This document shows, piece after piece, positions 1-6,538 of a DNA stretch of 23,616 nucleotides; within the stretch, counting starts at the first letter, position 1, and every line of letters starts with the position of its first letter. Origin of the DNA: an uncultured Pseudomonas sp. (GTDB lineage: Bacteria > Pseudomonadota > Gammaproteobacteria > Pseudomonadales > Pseudomonadaceae); the NCBI GenBank assembly GCA_946886875.1, contig CAMPJN010000014.1, positions 1 to 23,616 on the forward strand, in the 5' to 3' direction. A model generated the notes under the pieces. That model was not told the origin of the DNA. It worked only from the letters and a program-made list of their open reading frames with translations, and ran no database searches. The translations under genes and the position numbers were made by a program.

Positions 1-2
1 CC

Positions 3-1142
3 GGCTACACCAACATCGAGTACCTCAAGGGCGCGCTCTCCGACGAGGAGCTGAAAGAAAAAATCGCCGACGCGCATTTTATCGGCATCCGCTCGCGCAC
101 CCAGCTGACCGCCGAAGTCTTCGACTGCGCCAAGCGCCTGGTCGCCGTCGGCTGCTTCTGCATCGGCACCAACCAGGTCGACCTGGACGCCGCCCGTGAA
201 CGCGGTATCGCGGTATTCAACGCGCCTTATTCGAACACCCGCTCGGTGGCCGAGCTGGTATTGGCCCAGGCCATCCTGCTGCTGCGCGGCATCCCGGAGA
301 AGAACGCCTCCTGCCACCGTGGCGGCTGGATCAAGTCGGCTGCCAATTCCTTCGAGATCCGCGGCAAGAAGCTCGGCATCGTCGGCTACGGCTCGATCGG
401 CACCCAGCTCTCGGTATTGGCCGAAGCCATGGGCATGCAGGTGTTCTTCTACGACACCGTGACCAAGCTGCCGCTGGGCAACGCCACCCAGATCGCCAAA
501 CTGCATGACTTGCTGGGCATGTGCGACATCGTGTCGCTGCACGTGCCGGAGCTGCCATCCACCCAGTGGATGATCGGCGAGAAGGAAATCCGCGCGATGA
601 AGAAGGGCGGCATCCTGATCAACGCCGCCCGCGGCACCGTGGTCGAGCTGGAACACCTGGCTCAGGCGATCAAGGACGAGCACCTGATCGGCGCCGCCAT
701 CGACGTATTCCCGGTCGAGCCAAAATCCAACGACGAAGAGTTCGAAAGCCCGCTGCGCGGCCTGGATCGGGTGATCCTGACTCCGCACATCGGCGGTTCG
801 ACCGCCGAGGCCCAGGCCAACATTGGCCTGGAAGTGGCGGAAAAGCTGGTCAAGTACAGCGACAACGGCACCTCGGTGTCCTCGGTCAACTTCCCAGAAG
901 TGGCCCTGCCGGCGCACCCGGGCAAGCACCGCCTGCTGCACATCCACCAGAACGTGCCGGGCGTGATGAGCGAGATCAACAAGGTGTTCGCCGAAAACGG
1001 CATCAACATCTCCGGTCAGTTCCTGCAGACCAACGCCAAGGTCGGCTACGTGGTGATCGACGTCGACGCCGAGTACTCCGATCTGGCGCTGGAGAAGCTG
1101 CAACACGTCAACGGCACCATCCGCAGCCGCGTGTTGTTCTAA
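3..1142 (+). CDS. serA: D-3-phosphoglycerate dehydrogenase, 5'-truncated by the window edge
   Basis: SerA oxidises 3-phosphoglycerate to 3-phosphohydroxypyruvate with NAD+, the first step of cytoplasmic serine biosynthesis. The frame is open from the window edge and codes 379 residues. The usual protein is about 409 residues, so roughly 30 N-terminal residues are missing. The Rossmann motif GIVGYGSIG is present, as are the catalytic Arg in NAARGTVVE, the Glu in VFPVEP and the His in LTPHIGGST. A C-terminal ACT domain starts near HRLLHIHQNVPG and ends in RSRVLF; this domain carries serine feedback inhibition in the E. coli enzyme. It ends 18 bp before an intrinsic terminator, so it is probably the last gene of its transcript. 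Identification is secure; only the start is unseen. Confidence 0.97.
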   Translation, partial: GYTNIEYLKGALSDEELKEKIADAHFIGIRSRTQLTAEVFDCAKRLVAVGCFCIGTNQVDLDAARERGIAVFNAPYSNTRSVAELVLAQAILLLRGIPEKNASCHRGGWIKSAANSFEIRGKKLGIVGYGSIGTQLSVLAEAMGMQVFFYDTVTKLPLGNATQIAKLHDLLGMCDIVSLHVPELPSTQWMIGEKEIRAMKKGGILINAARGTVVELEHLAQAIKDEHLIGAAIDVFPVEPKSNDEEFESPLRGLDRVILTPHIGGSTAEAQANIGLEVAEKLVKYSDNGTSVSSVNFPEVALPAHPGKHRLLHIHQNVPGVMSEINKVFAENGINISGQFLQTNAKVGYVVIDVDAEYSDLALEKLQHVNGTIRSRVLF

Positions 1143-1160
1143 ACGCCGCCGCGAGACGAA

Positions 1161-1187
1161 AAAGGGCGACTTCGGTCGCCCTTTTTT
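1161..1187 (+). terminator. Rho-independent terminator of serA
   Basis: A 10-bp perfect stem (AAAGGGCGAC / GTCGCCCTTT) with a TTCG tetraloop runs directly into a T tract ending at 1187. It lies 18 bp after the serA stop codon. An insertion sequence begins 9 bp further on, so serA expression should be unaffected by it. Confidence 0.95.
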
Positions 1188-1195
1188 GTGGCTGC

Positions 1196-1223
1196 TGTCC
1201 CGTCCTGAATATGGTTTACACCT
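1196..1223 (+). repeat. Left terminal inverted repeat of the IS3-family element
   Basis: Begins TGTCCCGTCC and pairs with the right end at 2490-2517. Mismatches are at positions 5-6 and 15-17 from the tip. It is preceded by the TGC target duplication. Confidence 0.9.
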
Positions 1224-1249
1224 CCCATCCCGAATTCACGGAGATCCAG

Positions 1250-1648
1250 ATGGAGCAAGGTGTAAAGCGAACACAGCGCGATTACTCGCTAGCCTTTAAA
1301 TTGTCGGTTGTCGATCAGGTTGAAAAAGGCGAGTTGACGTACCAGCAGGCCCAGGAGCGTTACGGCATTCAAGGGCGATCAACAGTGCTGGTATGGTTAC
1401 GTAAGCACGGCCGACAGGATTGGAGCCAGGGGGCATCAATCCGAGTTGGGAGGAGCTTAGCGATGTCCGATCCCAAGGCGCTGACCCCGGAGCAGCGGAT
1501 CAAGGAGCTAGAGCAGCAGCTTGAGCAGATGAGTCAGAAGGCCGAGTTCTTCGAAACTGTTGTTGATGTGCTGAAGAACGATTACGGCGTGTCTATCGTA
1601 AAAAAGCGATCCGGCAAGTTCTCTCGCAAGGTCAAGTCGCAGGACTGA
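1250..1648 (+). CDS. IS3-family transposase OrfA (helix-turn-helix, leucine-zipper region)
   Basis: A 132-residue DNA-binding subunit that recognises the element ends. The N-terminal part (about residues 5-50) looks like an HTH: RDYSLAFKLSVVDQVEKGEL, then the recognition region YGIQGRSTVLVWLRKHG. A region with spaced hydrophobics and many Glu and Gln follows (RIKELEQQLEQMSQKAEFFE), typical of the zipper that multimerises OrfA with OrfAB. The ATG at 1250 was chosen because GGAG lies six bases upstream; an in-frame ATG at 1211 sits inside the terminal repeat. The heptamer A AAA AAG at 1600-1606 is in the correct phase (gtA AAA AAG) for -1 slippage into the OrfB frame. Confidence 0.92.
   Translation: MEQGVKRTQRDYSLAFKLSVVDQVEKGELTYQQAQERYGIQGRSTVLVWLRKHGRQDWSQGASIRVGRSLAMSDPKALTPEQRIKELEQQLEQMSQKAEFFETVVDVLKNDYGVSIVKKRSGKFSRKVKSQD
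1600..1606 (+). promoter_or_regulatory. A6G slippery heptamer for programmed -1 frameshifting
   Basis: AAAAAAG is phased as A AAA AAG with the OrfA codons GTA AAA AAG. Slippage by one base places the ribosome in the transposase frame. This is the known arrangement in IS150-type elements of the IS3 family. Confidence 0.85.
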
Positions 1649-2469
1649 GCGTTGCCAGGGCTTGTCGATTTCTGGGCATTAGCCGGCAGGCGTATTACAA
1701 GCGCAATCGAGTGGCGGACGCCAAGGAAAGGCAGGCGGACCAGGTGGTTCAGTATGTTAACCATATCCGTATGCGACAGCCTCGGCTAGGCACTCGCAAG
1801 CTGCATTATCTTCTGCATTGTCAGCCTGACAGGCAGCTACGAATTGGCCGTGATCGATTGTTCCAGGTGCTGGGAGAGCGCCGTCTGCTGGTGTTGCCCA
1901 AGCGGGCCTATCACAAGACAACACACAGTTTTCATCGCTTTTATCGCCATCCCAATCTACTCAAGCCAGGCCCTGGGCAAATTGTTCCGACAGGTCCTGA
2001 GCGCGTCTGGGTGGCCGATATCACCTACCTTCCTGCTCGTAGCGGCCCGCTATATCTGAGCCTGGTAACGGATGCCTACTCTCGAAAGATCGTTGGCCAC
2101 CATGTACATGAAGGTATGCATGCTGAATCTGTAGCAACGGCCTTCAAGCAGGCACTTCGAAAGCGGTGCAGGAGCCATACCTTGGTTCACCATTCGGATC
2201 GCGGCATCCAATACTGTTCAGCGCTTTACCAGTCGCTGCATGAGCGCCATGGCGTCAGGTGTTCAATGACCGATGGATACGATTGCTACCAGAACGCGCT
2301 AGCTGAGCGAATCAACGGAATCCTCAAAAGCGAGCTGCTATTGAGTGGTCCAGAAGGCCTGAAGCAAGCCCGGAAAATGGTGGAAGAGGCGGTGCTGATT
2401 TACAACATGGAGCGGCCTCACATGGCCCTGAAAAACAAAACGCCCGATGCTGTGCATCGGGCGTTTTGA
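1606..2469 (+). CDS. IS3-family transposase OrfB / OrfAB catalytic part (DDE)
   Basis: This is the catalytic half of the transposase, read in the -1 frame relative to OrfA. Its frame is open from 1567 and no convincing independent start with a ribosome site is visible. Synthesis as an OrfAB fusion by slippage at 1600-1606 is therefore likely (119 + 287 = 406 residues). The retroviral-integrase-like core has Asp in VADITYL (codon 2017), Asp in HSDRG (2197) and Glu in ALAERINGILK (2305). Exactly 35 residues separate the second Asp from Glu, the canonical D,D(35)E spacing. The N-terminal SVARACRFLGISRQAYY segment is the usual HTH_21-type region. The C-terminus YNMERPHMAL is typical of the family. 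The frame is unbroken, so it is probably active. Confidence 0.93.
   Translation, partial: AIRQVLSQGQVAGLSVARACRFLGISRQAYYKRNRVADAKERQADQVVQYVNHIRMRQPRLGTRKLHYLLHCQPDRQLRIGRDRLFQVLGERRLLVLPKRAYHKTTHSFHRFYRHPNLLKPGPGQIVPTGPERVWVADITYLPARSGPLYLSLVTDAYSRKIVGHHVHEGMHAESVATAFKQALRKRCRSHTLVHHSDRGIQYCSALYQSLHERHGVRCSMTDGYDCYQNALAERINGILKSELLLSGPEGLKQARKMVEEAVLIYNMERPHMALKNKTPDAVHRAF
2437..2467 (+). terminator. Hairpin overlapping the end of the transposase gene
   Basis: A perfect 14-bp stem (AAAACGCCCGATGC / GCATCGGGCGTTTT) with a 3-base loop covers the last codons of OrfB and ends in the stop codon. The descending arm ends in TTTT, so it could work as an intrinsic terminator, although the T tract is part of the stem. 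On the minus strand it also ends in TTTT, so it could block outside transcription. Confidence 0.6.
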
Positions 2470-2489
2470 GGTCTGTCGATCTACCTGAA

Positions 2490-2517
2490 AGGTGTAAACC
2501 TATTTCAGGACTAGACA
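2490..2517 (-). repeat. Right terminal inverted repeat of the IS3-family element
   Basis: Read on the minus strand it begins TGTCTAGTCC and continues to GGTTTACACC, matching the left end except for five internal positions. It is followed on the plus strand by the second TGC copy. Confidence 0.9.
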
Positions 2518-2544
2518 TGCGTCCCGCCCTGTGGGAGGCGCGTA

Positions 2545-2612
2545 GGTTGGGTTAGCGGCGCCTGTTGCTTATCCCTCAGACGACGCAATCTCGCCGCGCC
2601 GCGTAACCCAAC
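2545..2612. repeat. REP-like inverted repeat downstream of the IS
   Basis: TTGGGTTAGCGGCGC is answered by GCGCCGCGTAACCCAA about 35 bp later, giving an imperfect large hairpin in the gap before the DUF523 gene. The outer motif CGTAGGTTGG (2541-2550) recurs inverted at 4807-4816, so this belongs to a dispersed extragenic repeat family. It may also terminate transcripts of the minus-strand gene. Confidence 0.6.
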
Positions 2613-2624
2613 AATTGCATCTTT

Positions 2625-3113
2625 CTATACCTCCAATGCCCGGAGCGCCGCCATCGCCGCCGGCAATTCCTCCTCGCTGAACACCTGCACCCCGGCTTTG
2701 CGCAATGCGGCGGCGGTCACGCCCTCACCCGCGACCTTTATCCCGCTAAAACTGCCGTCGTAATTCTCCCGATTACCGCACGAAGGGCTGCGCGCCTTGA
2801 GCAGCGCCAGACGGATACCGTGCTGGCGAACCAGCGCCAGGGCCTGCTCGGCGCCGGCAACAAAGGCGGCGCTGACATCCTCGCCATCCACCGTCAGCAC
2901 CGGCAGCCAGCCATCGAGCACCAACGCGCCCTGGCCGCCGGCGATTTCCGCCGGTGGCCGCGGGGTCGGCAAGCCGCCGGCCACTTCCGGGCATAGCGCG
3001 ACCACGCGACCTTCCGCCTGCCAGCGCTGCAATTGATTGAAGGGGCCATGGGCACCACCGTCGTAACGCACGGGATGCCCCAACAGGCAGCGACTGACCA
3101 ATATTTTCTGCAT
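2625..3113 (-). CDS. DUF523 family protein
   Basis: A 162-residue cytoplasmic protein of the DUF523 (YbbK-like) family, whose biochemical role is not established. The family's N-terminus MQKILVSRCLLGHPVRYDG is clear, followed by VVALCPEVAGGLPTPRPPAEI and a later LLKARSPSCG segment. The conserved cysteines lie in SRCLLG, LCPE and PSCG, and such a set could bind a metal. The start at 3113 was preferred over an upstream in-frame start at 3179 because family homology begins there and GGGAGGAGG sits just upstream. It stands alone, flanked by repeats on both sides. Family confidence is high; function is unknown. Confidence 0.88.
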   Translation of the reverse strand: MQKILVSRCLLGHPVRYDGGAHGPFNQLQRWQAEGRVVALCPEVAGGLPTPRPPAEIAGGQGALVLDGWLPVLTVDGEDVSAAFVAGAEQALALVRQHGIRLALLKARSPSCGNRENYDGSFSGIKVAGEGVTAAALRKAGVQVFSEEELPAAMAALRALEV

Positions 3114-3175
3114 ACAGCCTCCTCCCTTATTGATAGATTTCACGCGACACCAATCCAGCCCCTCCCAGACAACCG

Positions 3176-3236
3176 CCAATCGCGGCCAAGGCCGCTCCTA
3201 CCGACAGCGCGCCCGTAGCCCGGGTTGCAACCCGGG
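3176..3236. repeat. Pair of short REP-type palindromes between DUF523 and oxygenase genes
   Basis: Two palindromes lie side by side: GCGGCCAAGGCCGC (3182-3195, followed by TCCTACC) and an 18-bp perfect palindrome CCCGGGTTGCAACCCGGG (3219-3236, preceded by GTAG). Both resemble common pseudomonad extragenic repeats of the GTAGGAGCGGCC and GTAGCCCGG types. They follow the stop codon of the minus-strand oxygenase gene. The string GTAGCCCGGGTTGC recurs inverted at 19384-19397. Confidence 0.7.
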
Positions 3237-3288
3237 GATAGCCCGCGCATGCACCACCGTTCCCGAATTGCGCCAAGGCTTACTCGGG

Positions 3289-3912
3289 CTACCAGATAGC
3301 CTCGCCGCGCCGCCGAAACCAGCCGGTCAGCGACAAACGCTCGCGGGTCGCCGGCAGCACTTCGTGGGGCAGGTCGGCGGAGAGAAACACTACCAGGGTG
3401 CCGGCTTCGGGCAGCACGTCATGACTCGACCCGTCAGCCAGGTACAGGCGCAAGGCGCCGCCCTGCTCGGCCTGCCAGTCCCGATTGAGATAGAACACCG
3501 CCGACACCGCGCGGCGGTCGTCGTCGCGGAAGCGATCCAGGTGCTTCTGGTAGAAGGCGCCGGGCGGATACAGAGCGAAGTGACTTTCGTAGTCTTCCAG
3601 GCCCAGGTACAGGCCTTGGTTAAGCGCCATGCGCAGTTCGTCGAACAGTGCCAGATACTGGTCGCAGCAAGCCGCCTGCCCGGGTTCCAGCCATTGGATA
3701 CGGTCGCCGCGAATGCCTTCGCTGATCTGCTGCGCCTCGCCGCGCCCTATCCCCGCCCGCGCCAGGGCGCCTTGCGCGGCACGGCTACGGCACTCATCGG
3801 CCAAAGCCAGGGTCAAAGCCTGCGGAATGAAGAGCTTTTGTTGCGACCAGCCGTGTTCGGCCAGGTCGTCGACGATGCGCGAGATCGATAAGGAGGGAAT
3901 ATCTGGAGTCAT
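3289..3912 (-). CDS. 2-oxoglutarate/Fe(II)-dependent oxygenase, prolyl-4-hydroxylase-like
   Basis: A 207-residue cytoplasmic oxygenase of the P4Hc/2OG-FeII_Oxy type, which couples substrate hydroxylation to 2-oxoglutarate decarboxylation. The iron facial triad is visible: His124 and Asp126 in YQKHLDRF, and His183 in DLPHEVLP. Arg192 in RERLSLTGW is the expected 2-oxoglutarate carboxylate ligand. The N-terminal helical part has no recognised domain. The substrate cannot be read from sequence; protein side-chain hydroxylation is common in this branch. The start at 3912 is supported by homology extent and GAGGA about 11 bases upstream; the frame stays open far upstream through the antisense of the next gene. 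The gene is divergent from the secreted protein gene at 3997. Confidence 0.85.
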   Translation of the reverse strand: MTPDIPSLSISRIVDDLAEHGWSQQKLFIPQALTLALADECRSRAAQGALARAGIGRGEAQQISEGIRGDRIQWLEPGQAACCDQYLALFDELRMALNQGLYLGLEDYESHFALYPPGAFYQKHLDRFRDDDRRAVSAVFYLNRDWQAEQGGALRLYLADGSSHDVLPEAGTLVVFLSADLPHEVLPATRERLSLTGWFRRRGEAIW

Positions 3913-3996
3913 GACGGCGATTATCCTCGCGCAGGCTTTACCTCGACAAGCTACCCCAGGCCATTGAAAATAGCCGCCCGCTGAACAGGAATCCGT

Positions 3997-4764
3997 ATGC
4001 GCATCCTTTGTAGTGTTTTGCTGTTGGTGTTCAGCCTTTCCAGTCAGGCCGATACCTACCTGCAGTTGTACCAAACCACCGGCTGGCCGCAGCAGCGGGC
4101 GAACTTCAACGACGCCCTCAAGGCCGCTCAGGAGCGCTATCAGAGCAGCCTGCCGCCGGCCGTCTATCAAGCGCTGGTGAACAACAGCAACCAACGCTTC
4201 GCCGCCGCCGCGATCGACCAGCGGGCGCAACGCAGCCTGCGCGAGAACCTCGCCGATCCAATGCCGGCGCTGCAGTTTTTCCAATCGCCGTTGGGGCGCA
4301 AGATCATCGACGCGGAAGTGCGCGCCAGCGGCCGCGAGCAACTGGCGCAACACGCCAATGGCTTGCCGCGCGTCGAAGCCGACGCAACTCGCCGTTTGTT
4401 GATTCGCCACCTGGCGCAAGCGCTACCGGCCGAGGAAGCCGGCGCCGAAGTCAGCCTGGCACTGGCCGGGGTGGCCGCCGACAGCCTCAGCCAGATGCTC
4501 CCCGGCTTGCTCGGCGGCGACACCGCGCAGGCCATGCTGCATAGCCAACGCCAACGGCTGATGGAGCAGATAGGCGCGGACCTGGATAACACCTTGCTGC
4601 ATGTCTACCGCGAACTGTCCGACCCGGAGCTGGAGGAGTTCGTCGAATTCGCCCAATCCAGCGAGGGCCAGGCCTATTACCAGGCGGCCCTCGCCGCTTT
4701 ACGCGCCGGGCTGGCGGTCGGTCAAAGCACCTCCAGCCTGGCGCCGGCGCCGCAGGGGATTTAG
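3997..4764 (+). CDS. Secreted protein with two DUF2059-like motifs
   Basis: A 255-residue exported protein. The first 18 residues (MRILCSVLLLVFSLSSQA) are a clear Sec signal peptide with likely cleavage before Asp19, so it should be periplasmic. Two segments resemble the DUF2059 pattern of a hydrophobic residue, FxxSxxG, and then a helix: LADPMPALQFFQSPLGRKII (near residues 85-110) and LSDPELEEFVEFAQSSEGQA (near 205-230). This suggests an internal duplication. The rest is helical and Ala/Gln/Arg-rich, with no catalytic motif. AGGAA lies upstream of the ATG. It is monocistronic, convergent with the hydrolase gene. Function is unknown. Confidence 0.78.
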   Translation: MRILCSVLLLVFSLSSQADTYLQLYQTTGWPQQRANFNDALKAAQERYQSSLPPAVYQALVNNSNQRFAAAAIDQRAQRSLRENLADPMPALQFFQSPLGRKIIDAEVRASGREQLAQHANGLPRVEADATRRLLIRHLAQALPAEEAGAEVSLALAGVAADSLSQMLPGLLGGDTAQAMLHSQRQRLMEQIGADLDNTLLHVYRELSDPELEEFVEFAQSSEGQAYYQAALAALRAGLAVGQSTSSLAPAPQGI

Positions 4765-4770
4765 ACGAGT

Positions 4771-4817
4771 CTGGTAGGCGCGCTGTTGGGCTTCGCGGGC
4801 TCAGCGCCAACCTACGT
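4771..4817. repeat. Extragenic inverted repeat between convergent genes
   Basis: GTAGGCGCGCTG pairs with CAGCGCCAACCTAC across a short GC-rich loop. The outer CCAACCTACG matches the inverse of the repeat at 2541-2550. It sits between the stops of two convergent genes, where such elements often serve as bidirectional transcript ends. There is no T tract. Confidence 0.6.
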
Positions 4818-4849
4818 CCGGCTCAGCCTCCACGAAGACAGCCGAGCAG

Positions 4850-5782
4850 TCAGCTCAGATGCTGGCTAAGAAAATCGAAGTAACGCTGACGCAACGCCGG
4901 CGTTTCATTGGCCAGATGATGGCGCGCCTCCGCCAGCCGCAGGATTCGCGGTTCGGCGAATTTCTCCTGCAACAGCGCCAGATTGTGTTGCCAGGCCACA
5001 GTCATATCCGCCTCGCCCTGGACGATCAACGGACTGCGCAAGCTGCGCGGCGCGCGTTCGATGCGCGGCACCCACTGGCCCAGCGCGCCGACCCAGGCGG
5101 TCGGCAGGTTGCGCGGTTGCAGCGGGTCGCGGTTGTGGATGAAGTCGATAAATTCGGCATCGTTGGAATTTTCGCTGAAGCGCCTGGGGATCTCGCTGAC
5201 AAAAGGTTTCAACAGCTTGTAGCTGAGCTGCGACCAGGCCCAGGCCCGCGGCCGCACCAGCGGCGCGAGCAGAATGGTTTCGCCGATCTGCGGCACCGGG
5301 CTGCCGGTCAGCAGGTAGTCGATCAGGATGGCGCCGCCGGTGCTCTGGCCGAACAGGTGCCAGGGCTGCGGCATATCGAGGGCGGCGGCCTCGGCCAATA
5401 CGGCCTGCAGCACCAGCTGGTATTCGGCGAAATCGCCGATGCTGGCGCGTTCGCCGCTGGACAGCCCGTGCCCTGGCAGGTCGAAGGTCAGCACCGCGAA
5501 CCCCATGCCCAGCGCCCACTCGATCACATGGCGGTACAGCGCGCTGTGGTCGTAATAGCCATGCAGCAGCACCAGGGTTGCCCGCGGTGCTTGTGGCCAC
5601 CAGGCTTGCAGGGCGATCCGATAACCGCCGACCTCGATCACGCCGAGGCGGCTGTGCCCCCCCTGCAGCTCGCTGAAACCATAGAAGTCGCGGTAAGCCC
5701 GATGGTCCGCCGACAGCGGCATGGCTGCGGCCAAGGGTCGCAGCGTGGCAAGCAGATTTTCCGGTTGAAAGGGCTCTGGCAT
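4850..5782 (-). CDS. Alpha/beta hydrolase, lysophospholipase/monoglyceride-lipase-like
   Basis: A 310-residue serine hydrolase with a Hydrolase_4-type fold and no signal peptide. The oxyanion-region motif VLLHGYYDHS lies at residues 71-80 and DLPGHGLSSG at 101-110. The nucleophile elbow FGQSTGG places Ser147. The likely acid is Asp259 in GEADMTV, and the base is His288 or His289 in EARHHLANE. This layout resembles PldB-like lysophospholipases and monoacylglycerol lipases; the natural ester is not evident. The ATG at 5782 has GGAAA seven bases upstream. It is divergent from the thioredoxin-like gene and convergent with the secreted protein gene. Confidence 0.88.
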   Translation of the reverse strand: MPEPFQPENLLATLRPLAAAMPLSADHRAYRDFYGFSELQGGHSRLGVIEVGGYRIALQAWWPQAPRATLVLLHGYYDHSALYRHVIEWALGMGFAVLTFDLPGHGLSSGERASIGDFAEYQLVLQAVLAEAAALDMPQPWHLFGQSTGGAILIDYLLTGSPVPQIGETILLAPLVRPRAWAWSQLSYKLLKPFVSEIPRRFSENSNDAEFIDFIHNRDPLQPRNLPTAWVGALGQWVPRIERAPRSLRSPLIVQGEADMTVAWQHNLALLQEKFAEPRILRLAEARHHLANETPALRQRYFDFLSQHLS

Positions 5783-5903
5783 AGGGTTTCCAACAGTGTG
5801 GCAAACAGGTCGCGGGGCATTTTAGCGGGCCGCGTCGAGTAAGCGATATTCAGCTGCGCGGCCGGCCATGGCAAGCTGCGCGCTGGTTTATAGAAGACTG
5901 ACC

Positions 5904-6482
5904 ATGCCCCGACCCTCGCGCAAGACCCTGTTCGCCGCCCTGCTGCTCGCACTCTGGGGCGTGGCCGTATTCGCCGCCTGGCGCTGGTACGAGGCGCGCT
6001 ACCTGCGCAGCTTCAGCGAGCAGACCGCCTTGTTCTACGGCGAGCAGCTAGGCCTGCCCGCCGAACTGGCCGGCCCCGGCCCGATCCGCCTGGTGCACTT
6101 CTGGGACCCGGCCTGCCCCTGCAATGTCGGCAACCAGCAGCATCTCGCCGAGCTGATCGGCCATTACGCACCCCAGGGCGTGCGCTTCTACGCCGTGCAA
6201 AAGCCCGGCAGCAAGGGGCAGCTGCCCGACCCCCTGAGCGGCCTGGAGAAGCTTCCCGGGTTCGATGGCAGCCAGCAGCTGCCGGCCAGCCCGGCGGTGG
6301 CGATATGGGATCGCGACGGCAAACTGGCCTATTTCGGCCCTTACAGCAGCGGCGTCACCTGCAACTCGAGCAATAGCTTTATCGAGCCAATTCTCGAAGC
6401 CCTGGCAGCCGGGCGCGAAGTAAGCGCCAGCAACAATCTGGCGGTCGGCTGCTTCTGCGATTGGTCCGAAGCGGACGACTGA
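5904..6482 (+). CDS. Membrane-anchored thioredoxin-like protein (DUF6436-type)
   Basis: A 192-residue protein with one N-terminal membrane segment (about residues 9-26) and a periplasmic thioredoxin-fold domain. WDPACPCN places a CPC active-site motif at Cys71 and Cys73, followed by helix residues. ASPAVAIWD contains the expected cis-proline (Pro130). Cys153 and a C-terminal CFC pair (183-185) are additional thiols. CPC is a spacing variant of the usual CxxC, so classical dithiol chemistry is uncertain. I assign it to the DUF6436 group found in Pseudomonas from overall pattern. The ATG at 5904 directly precedes the basic, hydrophobic leader; a longer frame from 5868 adds residues with no family support. 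The gene stands alone. Confidence 0.8.
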   Translation: MPRPSRKTLFAALLLALWGVAVFAAWRWYEARYLRSFSEQTALFYGEQLGLPAELAGPGPIRLVHFWDPACPCNVGNQQHLAELIGHYAPQGVRFYAVQKPGSKGQLPDPLSGLEKLPGFDGSQQLPASPAVAIWDRDGKLAYFGPYSSGVTCNSSNSFIEPILEALAAGREVSASNNLAVGCFCDWSEADD

Positions 6483-6538
6483 CTAGCAGCCGCAGAATGC
6501 GACCAAGTCAGGACCAACCACGCAAAGCCGCCAGTGCG

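Larger units (their letters stand above)
1196..2517 (+). mobile_element. Complete IS3-family (IS150-group-like) insertion sequence
   Basis: The element is 1,322 bp. Its ends are imperfect inverted repeats of about 28 bp: the left end starts TGTCCCGTCCTGAA and the right end, read inward, starts TGTCTAGTCCTGAA; both continue to GGTTTACACCT with about 23 of 28 positions matching. The tips are 5'-TG...CA-3' as in IS3. The trinucleotide TGC flanks both sides (1193-1195 and 2518-2520), which fits a 3-bp target duplication. It carries two overlapping reading frames, a helix-turn-helix protein and a DDE transposase, linked by an A6G slippery heptamer. No frame is broken, so it looks intact and recently mobile. 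The exact IS name was not determined. Confidence 0.95.

Noticed and set aside
331..1009. Long open frames antisense to serA
   Set aside because: They are high-GC shadow frames opposite a fully conserved gene, with Arg/Ala-rich or low-complexity translations and no family resemblance.
3914..4419. Upstream extension of the oxygenase frame at 3289-3912
   Set aside because: The frame stays open on the minus strand but runs antisense through the secreted protein gene. Family homology begins at the Met at 3912.
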